Source: Pelotomaculum schinkii
GTDB taxonomy: Bacteria; Bacillota; Desulfotomaculia; Desulfotomaculales; Pelotomaculaceae
Direction: 5' to 3'
Length of the DNA stretch: 64,000 nt
NCBI RefSeq assembly: GCF_004369205.1
Contig: NZ_QFGA01000001.1
Location: forward strand, 744,001-808,000
Below are positions 15,143-23,391 of the stretch, piece after piece. The notes beneath the pieces are model-generated. The model was not told the origin of the DNA, did no database searches, and was given only the letters and a program-made list of their open reading frames with translations. Each line of letters starts with the position of its first letter. Positions within the stretch are counted from its first letter, which is position 1. The position numbers and the translations under genes are program-made.

Positions 15143-15577
15143 TCATAGATCCTGTCCCTGTAAACCTTCACCCATCGCCGCAACCAATAATCTATTATCG
15201 AAAGTCAATAAATGCAATTCCGGTAACCTTTTTTGTAACGTCTTTGCAGTGGCCAGGTGCCATAAGTCGGCGCCCCGTAGCGGCCATTTTTGAGATAAGG
15301 ATTTAAACTTATCCCAATCCGGTATTAGGTACAGACGCCTCCATGGACCTTCTTCCAAGGATTCAAAACCGGCATTTACAAGCACATCGGCCAGAAGACC
15401 TTCACGCCTTATACGAGATATAACCGCATAAACCTCGGCGTAGGAAAGAGAAGAAATAAGATGAGTACCTTCCCGGCACGACCAGTTTACCGCCTCTTCA
15501 CTGTGTTTATCCTTAAAAAGCGCGGACAAAACGGCTGAAGCATCCCAGTATATGACAACGGGATTATTGTTATACAC
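15143..15577 (-). CDS. PIN-domain ribonuclease, toxin of a type II toxin-antitoxin pair
   Basis: This 144-residue protein has the PIN acids: YWDASAVLSALF near the start, a mid Glu (SYAEVYA), GADLWHLATA, and TFDNRL near the end. VapC-like PIN toxins cut RNA. It starts at GTG 15577, which shares its G with the TAG stop of the preceding antitoxin gene, so translation is coupled. Confidence 0.88.
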   Translation of the reverse strand: MYNNNPVVIYWDASAVLSALFKDKHSEEAVNWSCREGTHLISSLSYAEVYAVISRIRREGLLADVLVNAGFESLEEGPWRRLYLIPDWDKFKSLSQKWPLRGADLWHLATAKTLQKRLPELHLLTFDNRLLVAAMGEGLQGQDL

Positions 15578-15867
15578 TAACCTCTGTCCTCCTCCAACAT
15601 TTTACGGGCCAATTCACCCGGCAAGGGTAAAGGAGGAGGTAAATTTCTCACCTTTTTTTTCTTTTTAGCAGTTTGGATCAAACCCTCCCTCTCCAGGCTT
15701 GCTATACGCTCGGCAAGGGGAAGGTCTTCTTCTGCAGAAACTGGAATGATTCGCCCTACGGGCTTATCCCGGTCGGTAATAATAACTTCCGCCCCTTTTT
15801 GGACCTCCTTAAGCAACTTGCTAAGATTTATTTTAGCGTCACGGATACCAATACTTATTGGCCTCAA
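15577..15867 (-). CDS. Phd/YefM-family antitoxin
   Basis: This protein of about 96 residues has the Phd/YefM N-terminal DNA-binding pattern (DAKINLSKLLKEVQKGAEVI, then ITDRDKPVGRIIPV), followed by a Lys/Pro-rich linker and a toxin-binding C-terminus. TTG 15867 lies five bases after GGGGAGGGG and is preferred. GTG 15894 would add nine residues but has no site. It precedes and overlaps the PIN toxin by one base. Confidence 0.85.
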   Translation of the reverse strand: MRPISIGIRDAKINLSKLLKEVQKGAEVIITDRDKPVGRIIPVSAEEDLPLAERIASLEREGLIQTAKKKKKVRNLPPPLPLPGELARKMLEEDRG

Positions 15868-15902
15868 CTCTACCCCTCCCCTCAAGTTAACCACAGTAAC
15901 TA

Positions 15903-15938
15903 TGATTATATTATAATCACTATAACCACAATAATCAA
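15903..15938 (-). promoter_or_regulatory. Promoter and overlapping operator of the toxin-antitoxin operon
   Basis: On the minus strand, TTGATT (15938-15933) and TATAAT (15915-15910) are spaced 17 bp apart. A perfect palindrome TGATTATA-T-TATAATCA (15903-15919) covers the -10 box. This is the expected place for autorepression by an antitoxin or antitoxin-toxin complex. Confidence 0.75.
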
Positions 15939-16126
15939 GGACATCGGCTATATCAAAAAAGGTATCTTGTAAAACTGGATACCCGAGTGTAACTGTGCGG
16001 TTATTTGCTTCGATAATCTTCTGGTTCTGATCAAATAGCTATAGTATCTTTGGCATACTTGGTCAGGTAGTAGTAGTGCTGTGAGAGTGCCTGGCAGGAG
16101 TCCAGTTAAGAGGTAATCCCTCTCTT

Positions 16127-16162
16127 AAAAAACGATAGCGCCGAAGTCTGACTCCGGCGCTA
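16127..16162 (-). terminator. Terminator of the tRNA operon
   Basis: Read on the minus strand, the stem TAGCGCCG/CGGCGCTA is followed by ATCG and a run of six T, just downstream of the Val tRNA gene. Confidence 0.85.
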
Positions 16163-16175
16163 CACTGATGTTTCA

Positions 16176-16251
<76 letters not shown>

Positions 16252-16257
16252 GTATTA

Positions 16258-16333
16258 TGGTGACCCCTACGGGATTCGAACCCGTGTTACCGCCGTGAAA
16301 GGGCGGTGTCTTAGACCACTTGACCAAGGGGCC
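16258..16333 (-). tRNA. tRNA-Glu (anticodon TTC)
   Basis: This 76-nt cloverleaf has the acceptor pair GGCCCCT/AGGGGTC, an anticodon loop with TTC, T-arm GGGTTCGAATCCC, and an encoded CCA. Confidence 0.96.
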
Positions 16334-16339
16334 ATTTTG

Positions 16340-16410
16340 GTAGTTGGTGGTGTGTGGTTGGTGGTTGGTGGTTTAACCCAACGACTCACGACCCACGACT
16401 AACGACTCAA
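16340..16410. repeat. Heptad-repeat block between two tRNA genes
   Basis: The left part is a period-7 run of GTGGTTG-like units (16340-16374) and the right part a period-7 run of ACGACTC-like units (16377-16410). The arms can pair only partly. It is related in period and wording to the heptad blocks at 30738, 34021, 47626, 55917 and 58575 and lies inside the tRNA transcription unit. Confidence 0.7.
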
Positions 16411-16411
16411 A

Positions 16412-16486
16412 TGGTGGGCCCACCAGGATTCGAACCTGGAACCAGCCGGTTATGAGCCGGATGCTCTACCGTTGAGCTATGGGCCC
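16412..16486 (-). tRNA. tRNA-Met (anticodon CAT)
   Basis: This 75-nt cloverleaf has the acceptor pair GGGCCCA/TGGGCCC, anticodon loop CTCATAA, and an encoded CCA. The acceptor starts with a G-C pair, so it is not an initiator. Sequence alone does not exclude an Ile tRNA with a lysidine-modified CAT anticodon. Confidence 0.9.
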
Positions 16487-16491
16487 AAGAA

Positions 16492-16566
16492 TGGCTCCCC
16501 GAGTAGGATTCGAACCTACAACCTACCGGTTAACAGCCGGTTGCTCTACCGTTGAGCTATCGAGGA
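16492..16566 (-). tRNA. tRNA-Asn (anticodon GTT)
   Basis: This 75-nt cloverleaf has the acceptor pair TCCTCGA/TCGGGGA, anticodon loop CTGTTAA, T-arm AGGTTCGAATCCT, and an encoded CCA. It is the first gene of the tRNA group. Confidence 0.96.
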
Positions 16567-16689
16567 ACATCGGCAAGGACTATTATACGATAATTTGTAC
16601 TCGCCGTCAATGAATCTCTTGCTGATAATTTATTCCGAAAATATACTTAATGAAACAACCATGATTTTAAACCACCAGCCACCCTGAAA

Positions 16690-16721
16690 ATGCAGGTGCG
16701 AATTCTCATTCGCACCTGCAT
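16690..16721 (-). terminator. Hairpin after rpoD, made from the dispersed GTGCGAAT repeat
   Basis: Perfect 14-bp arms ATGCAGGTGCGAAT/ATTCGCACCTGCAT enclose a 4-nt loop 25 bp after the rpoD stop, followed on the minus strand by TTTTCAGGG. It probably ends the dnaG-rpoD transcript. Its sequence is the end motif of the repeat family at 30864 and 35221, including the flanking ACCCTGAAA. Confidence 0.65.
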
Positions 16722-16745
16722 CGAGACGTATTTTTTATTTTACAT

Positions 16746-17840
16746 TTAATCCAGGTAGTCCTTTAACTTCTTGCTGCGGCTGGGGTGGCGCAGCTTGCGC
16801 AGCGTCTTGGCTTCTATCTGCCGGATCCGTTCCCGCGTTACCCCAAACTTCTGGCCGACCTCTTCCAAGGTCCTGGCCCTGCCGTCGTCAAGGCCGAAGC
16901 GGAGGCGAAGCACCCTTTGTTCCCGCTCGGTTAAGGTCTTTAAGACCTCGTCCAACTGTTCCCGCAGAAGGGTGAAAGACGCTTCCTCAGCCGGCGCCCT
17001 GGCGTCGTGGTCCTCAATAAAGTCACCCAGGTGGGAGTCTTCCTCTTCCCCAATCGGCGTTTCTAAAGATACCGGTTCCTGTGCTATCTTCTGTATTTCC
17101 CTGACCTTCTCCTCGGAGATGTTCATCTCCTTGGCTATTTCCTCCGGGCTTGGTTCCCGGCCCAATTCTTGCAGCAACTGCCGCTGCACCCGGACCAGTT
17201 TATTAATAGTCTCAACCATGTGCACTGGAATCCTGATGGTCCTGGCCTGGTCGGCAATGGCTCTGGTTATGGCCTGACGAATCCACCAGGTCGCATAGGT
17301 GCTGAACTTGTAGCCCTTGCGGTAATCAAACTTTTCAACAGCCTTGATCAAACCCAGGTTGCCCTCCTGAATCAGATCCAGAAAAAGCATCCCGCGCCCC
17401 ACATAACGCTTGGCGATACTGACTACCAGCCGCAAGTTGGCCTCAGCCAGTCTTCTTTTGGCCCCGTCATCACCAAGTTCCATACGTTTCGCCAGATCCA
17501 CTTCTTCTTCGGGAGTGAGCAGGGGAACGCGACCGATTTCTTTGAGATACATACGTACGGGATCATCTATGCCCACGCCTTCAGGGACGGTAAGATCTAC
17601 TTCAACCTCTTCGGCCGGGGTTTCTTCTATTGTTGAACCGTCAATAGGTTCTATTTCCGGTACTTCCGGAACAACTTCTATGCCCAAACCTGCCAGTTTT
17701 TCATAAATATCATCAATTTGTTCAGGAGTTAGGTCGGTACCCTGGAGACTGTCCATAATCTCATTATAGGTCAGGACGCCGCGTTTCTTTCCTTTTTCAA
17801 TGAGTTCCATAACGCTTTCAGTTTTGAGTTCGTCTCTCAC
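16746..17840 (-). CDS. rpoD: Primary RNA polymerase sigma factor (sigma A)
   Basis: This 364-residue protein directs RNA polymerase to housekeeping promoters. Region 1.1 is present ([12 protein letters not shown]), region 2 has [19 protein letters not shown] and [13 protein letters not shown], region 3 follows, and region 4 has [20 protein letters not shown]. Its length matches Firmicute SigA. It starts at GTG 17840, overlapping the dnaG stop by four bases (GTGA), the classic dnaG-rpoD arrangement. Confidence 0.97.
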   Translation of the reverse strand: MRDELKTESVMELIEKGKKRGVLTYNEIMDSLQGTDLTPEQIDDIYEKLAGLGIEVVPEVPEIEPIDGSTIEETPAEEVEVDLTVPEGVGIDDPVRMYLKEIGRVPLLTPEEEVDLAKRMELGDDGAKRRLAEANLRLVVSIAKRYVGRGMLFLDLIQEGNLGLIKAVEKFDYRKGYKFSTYATWWIRQAITRAIADQARTIRIPVHMVETINKLVRVQRQLLQELGREPSPEEIAKEMNISEEKVREIQKIAQEPVSLETPIGEEEDSHLGDFIEDHDARAPAEEASFTLLREQLDEVLKTLTEREQRVLRLRFGLDDGRARTLEEVGQKFGVTRERIRQIEAKTLRKLRHPSRSKKLKDYLD

Positions 17841-19723
17841 ATGCCATCACTCCCCTCTTTAGGGCACTTCCCGGTATTACTTACAATCAGTTTCTGGTAA
17901 TCTTCCTGCAGTTTCCTGGAGCGGGCCTGGTCTCCAACCTTCTCAGCCTCATCTATGCCCTGTAAAATCATCAGCTCACGCAGCAAATGGTAATGGCTCC
18001 CCAACTTTTCAGCCTCACCTATTTCTTTCAGTATTTTTTCTCTTCGCTCCTGCCTCCGGCAACGAACGACCGACTTAATGTGGCTGTGTAATATTTCAAC
18101 CGGGTCATCCCCGGGTATTTCCTGGGTCAGCAGCATGCCCAACAAGGCCTGCTCATCATCATCAAGGTATTGTGCTATTTCTGCCGGCTGGTATTGCGGT
18201 TTTCCGGCAATTTCCAGGCAATATTTAAATATTTTTCGGTAGCGCGGGTCCTGAAAATGCTCACCGCCCATTTTTTCATGGACGGTCCGGGCCAGGGAGG
18301 GGTCCTCCAATGCCAACCTCAACAGGACTGCTTCAGCTTTACTTCGAGCGTCGCTAGTATCCACTTTACTAACGATAGTATGCATGTTTTTAGCAAGATT
18401 ATCCGGATTTGTCCATTTTTTACCCGAAATTAGCTTAAGTCTCTTAAATTCTCCATAAACCGTTTCCCAACTCAAATTTAGAGTGCGGGCTGCCTGCTTT
18501 AGTCCCTCTTCCCTTTCTATTTCGCTGCTGAAGCCGGCCAGGCTTGGAAACACTTGCCGAAGTACTTCAAGCTTATCAGCGGGCGTCTTGAGTGGTCTTG
18601 CTCCCGCTGCCTGCTCAAGTTTGTATTGAAACAGCAGCGGCGCCCCGTTAACAAGCGTTTCCCATGTCTGGATGCTATGTTTCTTCAAGAACTCATCCGG
18701 ATCCTTCCCGTCCGGGAGCCTTAAAACCCTTACCTGGCAGCCCAACTCTTCCAGCAGATCCAGACTGCGTGCGGTAGCGGCTTCCCCAGCTGCATCCGCG
18801 TCATAGGCAATCACTACATCCCTGCTGTAGTGAGTCAGCAGCCTGCCATGCTCGTGGGTCAAGGCTGTACCCAGGGAAGCAACCGCGTTTTTAATCCCGT
18901 GCTGGTGGGCGGTAACCACATCCATGTAGCCCTCCATCACCACCACGCAGCCCTTTTCCCTGATTGCAGTCCTCGCCAGGTGTAACCCATAGAGCAGGCG
19001 GCCCTTGCTAAAAAACAAGGTTTCAGGGGTGTTCAGGTACTTCGGCAGGGAATCGTCAAGAACACGTCCTCCGAAACCAGCTACCTGCCCGGTGGCATCC
19101 CAGATGGGAAAGATGAGCCGGTTGCGAAACCGGTCATAATACCTTCCTGCTTCATTTTTAACCGCCAGCCCGGCCTCGACTGCCTGTTCAGGTGTTAACC
19201 CCTTCCTCTCCAGAAAACCGAGCAGGGAATTCCATTCAGAAAGAGCAAATCCCAGTTGGAATTCTTCCTGCAGCTCCGGAGTAACCTCCCGCCTTGCCAG
19301 GTATTTCCTGGCGTTGGCTGCGGCGCCATGAGTCTTTAAGGTTTGGCGAAAGTAATCACGGGCCAGTTTGTTGGCCTCGCGGAATAGACTTAAGCGCCGC
19401 TCCTTTTGCTGTTGAGCCGGGCTTTCGCCGGCCGGTATGGCGACACCCACCTGCTGCGCCAGCACGGTTACCGCCTCATGGAAGCTGAGGTTCTCTTTAA
19501 GCATTAAAAATTTAAAAACGTCACCACCGGCTCCGCAGCCAAAACAATAAAAGATCTGCTTTTCCGGCGTGACTGTAAATGAAGGTGTCCTTTCATTATG
19601 AAACGGGCAGGAGCCGGTATGGTTTTTGCCCTTTTTCTTAAGTTGTACATAGCGGGAAACCACTTCAACGATATCAGACCGCTGGCGGACTGCCTCCACA
19701 ATGTCCTCAGGAATTAAGCCCAC
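17837..19723 (-). CDS. dnaG: DNA primase
   Basis: DnaG makes RNA primers at the replication fork. The protein shows the CHC2 zinc finger ([11 protein letters not shown] then [11 protein letters not shown]), the TOPRIM core ([11 protein letters not shown] and [13 protein letters not shown]), and a C-terminal helicase-binding region. GTG 19723 is preferred since AGAAGGTGG ends just before it; GTG 19732 would lie inside that site. It overlaps rpoD by four bases. A 190-bp A/T-rich gap before it holds no gene. Confidence 0.96.
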   Translation of the reverse strand: MGLIPEDIVEAVRQRSDIVEVVSRYVQLKKKGKNHTGSCPFHNERTPSFTVTPEKQIFYCFGCGAGGDVFKFLMLKENLSFHEAVTVLAQQVGVAIPAGESPAQQQKERRLSLFREANKLARDYFRQTLKTHGAAANARKYLARREVTPELQEEFQLGFALSEWNSLLGFLERKGLTPEQAVEAGLAVKNEAGRYYDRFRNRLIFPIWDATGQVAGFGGRVLDDSLPKYLNTPETLFFSKGRLLYGLHLARTAIREKGCVVVMEGYMDVVTAHQHGIKNAVASLGTALTHEHGRLLTHYSRDVVIAYDADAAGEAATARSLDLLEELGCQVRVLRLPDGKDPDEFLKKHSIQTWETLVNGAPLLFQYKLEQAAGARPLKTPADKLEVLRQVFPSLAGFSSEIEREEGLKQAARTLNLSWETVYGEFKRLKLISGKKWTNPDNLAKNMHTIVSKVDTSDARSKAEAVLLRLALEDPSLARTVHEKMGGEHFQDPRYRKIFKYCLEIAGKPQYQPAEIAQYLDDDEQALLGMLLTQEIPGDDPVEILHSHIKSVVRCRRQERREKILKEIGEAEKLGSHYHLLRELMILQGIDEAEKVGDQARSRKLQEDYQKLIVSNTGKCPKEGSDGM

Positions 19724-19925
19724 CCAAACCACCTTCTGCTAACAAAACATATAAAATGATTTCAACAAATAATTATATTGTCCTGCTACAGCGTATATTA
19801 AATAAATTCAGCAAAAAACTCTGTATTTAAAGAATATTCGCTGCGAAAAGAAATTTTCCTCCTAATAACGACAATATTTTGATTAGTATTGCCATAATAT
19901 GTAATTCATAACCTTATATTGCAAC

Positions 19926-20927
19926 TTATTCCACCCAGGGAAGCGGTAAAAAGGTTCTTTGATAGAAACGGATAGCAAACCTGTCGGTCATACCTGCAAT
20001 GTAATCACAGATAACCCGCTCCGTGTTTGCATTCCGGACCCTTAAGAGGTATTCTTCAGGCAAAGCCTCACCGTGTTCTGAGAAATGATGAAACAGCCTT
20101 TGGACAACATGTTTTGCTTTGGCCTCCTCCCGTTTCGCATCGGAGCCGATATAGACATGCGCAAAAAGAAAATCACGCAGTTGGTCGGTCGCCGACTGGA
20201 TTGCCGGACTCATTCTAATAACACCGGGTTCCTCCCAATTCGTTTGAACCAAGTCCAGCACCATCGTGTTAATCCTGTTGCGGTGTTCCCGCCCCAGAAC
20301 CGCCAGGCACTCCTCAGGAATATTTCCCATGGTCAGGATACCGCCGCGTATGGCGTCATCAATATCATGGTTGATGTAGGCGACTCTATCTGCGATTTTT
20401 ACGATCTGCCCCTCCAGGGTGGCGGGCCGGGTGTCCCCGGTGTGGTTTAGGATACCGTCTCTGACTTCATAGGTCAGGTTCAGCCCTCTCCCCCCCTCAA
20501 GCACATCCACCACCCTCAGGCTCTGCTGGTTATGCTTAAAGCCGCCCTCCATGACCTCGTTAAGAGCATCTTCGCCCGCATGACCAAATGGAGTGTGGCC
20601 GAGGTCGTGTCCCAGAGCGATCGCTTCGGTAAGGTCCTCGTTAAGCCTTAAGGCGCGGGCAACGGTACGGGCAATTTGAGCTACCTCCAGCGTATGTGTT
20701 AGCCTGGTCCGGTAATGGTCCCCTTCCGGGATGGTGAAGACTTGGGTTTTATATTTAAGCCTGCGGAAGCTCTTGGAATGAAGTATCCTGTCCCGGTCAC
20801 GCTGAAAGCAGGTGCGGACATTGCATTCATCTTCCGGCCGCTCTCTGCCCTTGCTCGCGCTGCTGAGGCAGGCGTAGGGCGACATGATGCGGCGTTCCAA
20901 TTCCTCGGCGCGCAGGCGAATATCCAT
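19926..20927 (-). CDS. dgt: Deoxyguanosinetriphosphate triphosphohydrolase-like HD protein
   Basis: This 333-residue protein belongs to the dGTPase-like HD family. It shows RDRDRILHSKSFRRLKYKTQ, then RLTHTLEVAQIART, the metal-binding HDLGHTPFGH, and the later IADRVAYINHDIDDA. Members hydrolyse dNTPs to nucleosides and triphosphate. It sits upstream of dnaG, a common Firmicute order. The start follows AGGTGATGGAG. Confidence 0.93.
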   Translation of the reverse strand: MDIRLRAEELERRIMSPYACLSSASKGRERPEDECNVRTCFQRDRDRILHSKSFRRLKYKTQVFTIPEGDHYRTRLTHTLEVAQIARTVARALRLNEDLTEAIALGHDLGHTPFGHAGEDALNEVMEGGFKHNQQSLRVVDVLEGGRGLNLTYEVRDGILNHTGDTRPATLEGQIVKIADRVAYINHDIDDAIRGGILTMGNIPEECLAVLGREHRNRINTMVLDLVQTNWEEPGVIRMSPAIQSATDQLRDFLFAHVYIGSDAKREEAKAKHVVQRLFHHFSEHGEALPEEYLLRVRNANTERVICDYIAGMTDRFAIRFYQRTFLPLPWVE

Positions 20928-21303
20928 GCTCCATCACCTATCTTAAAAATAAGAGTTCAGATCACATCAAGAAATGTAGGTACGGTCTATTCGTACACGA
21001 CCCTTTAGAAATGCAGTACATATGATGATTAGCAGTAACCCCTTAAACTGCTCGCACCTACCCGCATCGCTAAGATTTCATTTTCTGCCGGCGCAGCGCC
21101 GGCGGCATGTGGGACTATCCGATAAGGTAGTATCACTATTGAAATGTGCAACAATAATTCTACTAAGAAAGTTGTTTATCCTGCCTGAATCCTTGAAACG
21201 TTTCAGGGGGAAAGCAATCCCGGCATATTGATCCGCCGGGATTGGTCATTAAAAATTTATGCCTTTTCTTCTTTGTTTAGACCAGGAGCTGCCACAGAGA
21301 CAA
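20928..21303. other. Intergenic region with a degenerate repeat copy
   Basis: No gene is seen. The stretch from about 20969 (AATGTAGGTACGGTCTATTC) to 21115 resembles a decayed copy of the dispersed repeat found at 30864 and 35221, including TTTCATTTTCTGCCGGCGCA (21075-21094), which recurs with one change near 35397. A GC palindrome, GCCGGCGC-AGC-GCCGGC, lies at about 21087. Confidence 0.5.
21215..21244 (-). terminator. Hairpin downstream of thpR
   Basis: Perfect 10-bp arms CAATCCCGGC/GCCGGGATTG enclose a 10-nt loop 60 bp beyond the thpR stop. On the minus strand it is followed by CTTTCCCCC, a poor U-tract, so termination may be inefficient. Confidence 0.55.
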
Positions 21304-21861
21304 CTATGATAAGGGCGCTCTGGACAGGACAAAATAGCTTGGACCTTTAGCCTGCAGGTCACTTAACATGAGTTCAATCGAATCGATCCTGACAGTCCCG
21401 AAAGCTTTACCCGTATCCTCTCTGGCCTTTTCCATAACATCGATAAAACCGTATGGAGACCGGGCGCGGGCTAATGTTAGGTGAGGGGAGAATTTTCTTT
21501 TTTCCGGCTCAAAGCCCATAAATCCCATTTCCCTTTGCACCTGGCGTTGCAGTATTAGGAGGGGGGCGGTTTCACCGCCTATCCCTACCCATAATACACG
21601 CGGCCGCTCCACTGAAGGAAAAGCGCCGGCGCCCTTCAGGACCAGTCTAAATGGAGCAATCCCCGTCACTGACTTCTGCAGGGCCATGCTCACGGCGGGA
21701 ACCTGTTCTTCGGGAACATTACCCAGGAACTGTACCGTCAGATGCAGATTTTCCTCCCTCACCCACTTCAGGTCGGAGGGGATCTGACTCAGGCTCCTGA
21801 TGAAGGCGCCCAAGGTCCTTTTAATTTCCTCAGGAAAGTTGACGGCGATAAACAGCCTCAT
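21304..21861 (-). CDS. thpR: RNA 2',3'-cyclic phosphodiesterase
   Basis: This protein of about 185 residues is of the 2H (LigT) family. Its two HxTx motifs are HLTVQFLG and HLTLARAR, the catalytic histidine pairs that open 2',3'-cyclic phosphates of RNA. The start MRLFIAVNFP is the usual family beginning; GTG 21879 would add six residues. It stands alone between two gene-poor gaps. Confidence 0.9.
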   Translation of the reverse strand: MRLFIAVNFPEEIKRTLGAFIRSLSQIPSDLKWVREENLHLTVQFLGNVPEEQVPAVSMALQKSVTGIAPFRLVLKGAGAFPSVERPRVLWVGIGGETAPLLILQRQVQREMGFMGFEPEKRKFSPHLTLARARSPYGFIDVMEKAREDTGKAFGTVRIDSIELMLSDLQAKGPSYFVLSRAPLS

Positions 21862-22201
21862 CTGCCTCAAAGGTCTCACCTCTTTAAATTAGCCTCAATC
21901 AGTTTTTGGCCTGCTTGAGGCTTGCCCAATTTACAAGGCTTCTATAACTTTACCTGCCAACAAAAGGTGTATGACGTTATGCTTTTATTAAGGATTAAAT
22001 AAGCTTTACAGTGTGCTGTGGTCCTGTTTTCCATCCGTTGCAGCGTTGACCTCGGCCTGAGCAGCTGTTAGCAAAATAGACCAATCTCCGTTTTTTCGCA
22101 TTATTGAACGCTTTTAATAATAATTGTTCATCATTACACATTACTTTGAGTATGGCTACTTATTTTGCTTGCATAATTTTAACTAGTATGGAAAATAGTT
22201 A
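21862..22201. other. Gene-free intergenic region
   Basis: About 340 bp between two minus-strand genes hold no convincing gene, RNA or strong hairpin. The 3' end near 22202 is A/T-rich and contains no clear terminator for the FMN-binding protein gene. Confidence 0.5.
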
Positions 22202-22687
22202 TTATCTTTTAGCGTTGACGTATTCAATGGCTTCCTTGCCAGTTATGTGCTCGACGTCAATCGCAATAATATAAGTTTGCGTACATCCGGTTATTTCCTT
22301 ATGTTTGGCTTCTTCAGGTCGATCTCCTGAATACTTTTCAACTAAAGCCTTAAAAGCTTCTAGCCATTCATCACCTTCTACAATTCTTGCTTTACCAAAA
22401 GCTATAACGCTACGAAAATAAGTTGTATATTTTTCACTTACTATCGTATCTTCATCTATTACTGAAAAGGATACCTTTGGGTTCTTCGTAATAGCATCGA
22501 TTTTATGTCCGGCTTTTGCTGAATGAAAATAGATTTTGTCATTGAAATAGACATAGCTAAGTGGAACTGCGTAAGGATAATCTTCATCACCTAAGCACGC
22601 CAGGACACCATTTGTGCATCTGTCCATTACAGCTACGGTGTCTTCCATTGATAATAATTGCTTACCTCTTCTTATTTCTCTAAACAT
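22202..22687 (-). CDS. FMN-binding split-barrel protein, NimA/pyridoxamine-phosphate-oxidase-like
   Basis: This 161-residue protein has the split-barrel order: MFREIRRGKQLLS, GVLACLGDEDYPYAVPLSYVY, KIYFHSAKAGHKIDAI and VSFSVIDEDTIV. The family binds FMN or F420 and includes NimA-type nitroimidazole reductases; the real substrate is unknown. It has a GCGAGGAA ribosome binding site. A palindrome TAGACA-T-TGTCTA at 22750-22762 lies over its likely -10 region. Confidence 0.85.
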   Translation of the reverse strand: MFREIRRGKQLLSMEDTVAVMDRCTNGVLACLGDEDYPYAVPLSYVYFNDKIYFHSAKAGHKIDAITKNPKVSFSVIDEDTIVSEKYTTYFRSVIAFGKARIVEGDEWLEAFKALVEKYSGDRPEEAKHKEITGCTQTYIIAIDVEHITGKEAIEYVNAKR

Positions 22688-22762
22688 TAGTTATTTCCTC
22701 GCTTTCATCGCATAATCATTAAATATTGGTACTATGCAAACAACGTAAATAGACATTGTCTA

Positions 22763-22864
22763 CTATAACATATTTGGCCAACCATATAAGATGGCTCTGA
22801 CTAACTTATCATTAAAAATAGACTTCAATCCTTCAACTAATTCATTATTAATTACATTATCCAT
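22763..22864 (-). pseudogene. N-terminal fragment of an MNT-type nucleotidyltransferase
   Basis: A 33-codon frame reads MDNVINNELVEGLKSIFNDK and then LVRAILYGWPNML. This matches the opening of small nucleotidyltransferase-domain proteins up to the YGS catalytic motif, where it breaks off. Its ATG overlaps the gdx stop (ATGGATAA), so it was probably the second gene of that operon before truncation. Confidence 0.6.
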
Positions 22865-23177
22865 CAGATGACATTTTCAGTCCAATAATTCCTATTAATA
22901 TAAATCCAATAAAGATTAATCTTATCGTATCAGCTGGTTCTTTGAATAGAATTATCCCCAGTGCCACAGTACCAATTGCACCGATTCCTGTCCAAATTGC
23001 GTAAGCTGTTCCTAATGGAAGACTTCTTAATGCCAACGATAAAAAATAAAAACTTGCTATCATCCCCATTACAGTAAAAATACTCGGTACAAGCTTTGTA
23101 AAACCTTGAGAGTATTTCAAGCCTACAGCCCAACCCATTTCTAAAAGTCCTGCTATAACTAATAGTACCCATTTCAT
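22857..23177 (-). CDS. gdx: Guanidinium exporter of the small multidrug resistance family
   Basis: This 106-residue four-helix membrane protein opens with LLVIAGLLEMGWAVGLKYSQ, the SugE/Gdx subtype signature, with the central membrane Glu13. Gdx proteins export guanidinium in exchange for protons as dimers. ATG 23177 is chosen, ten bases after GGAGG; GTG 23186 is too close. The guanidine-I riboswitch directly upstream supports the assignment strongly. Confidence 0.93.
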   Translation of the reverse strand: MKWVLLVIAGLLEMGWAVGLKYSQGFTKLVPSIFTVMGMIASFYFLSLALRSLPLGTAYAIWTGIGAIGTVALGIILFKEPADTIRLIFIGFILIGIIGLKMSSDG

Positions 23178-23207
23178 GTTCTTCACACCTCCTTAAATAT
23201 CAAACAT

Positions 23208-23330
23208 AAAAAAGCCCGAGAGATACACATAATATCTCCCAGGCTTTTATCCTTCCGTGAACACAGAGAAACTGTGCGTTTTATCTTGGTCCAGACCAGT
23301 GCTTTTTATAAAAACTGCGGAACCCTATAA
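23208..23330 (-). promoter_or_regulatory. Guanidine-I (ykkC) riboswitch with terminator
   Basis: On the minus strand the leader reads TAGGGTTCCGCAG, then CTGGTCTGGACCAAGA, then ACGGAAGGATAAAAGCC and TGGGAGAT, the conserved ykkC/guanidine-I blocks in order. The 3' block AAAGCCTGGGAGATA also pairs with TATCTCTCGGGCTTT (23211-23249) to form a terminator followed by six T. Guanidine binding should hold the block in the aptamer, prevent termination and switch gdx on. Confidence 0.93.
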
Positions 23331-23391
23331 AACCTTAAAATATAAAATTTTCTCTTAAAATAGTACCATAAGTCATTAACTATTTCAATTC

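Noticed and set aside
16412-16486. Initiator tRNA-Met
   Set aside because: The first acceptor pair is a normal G-C pair and the three G-C pairs of the initiator anticodon stem are not all present.
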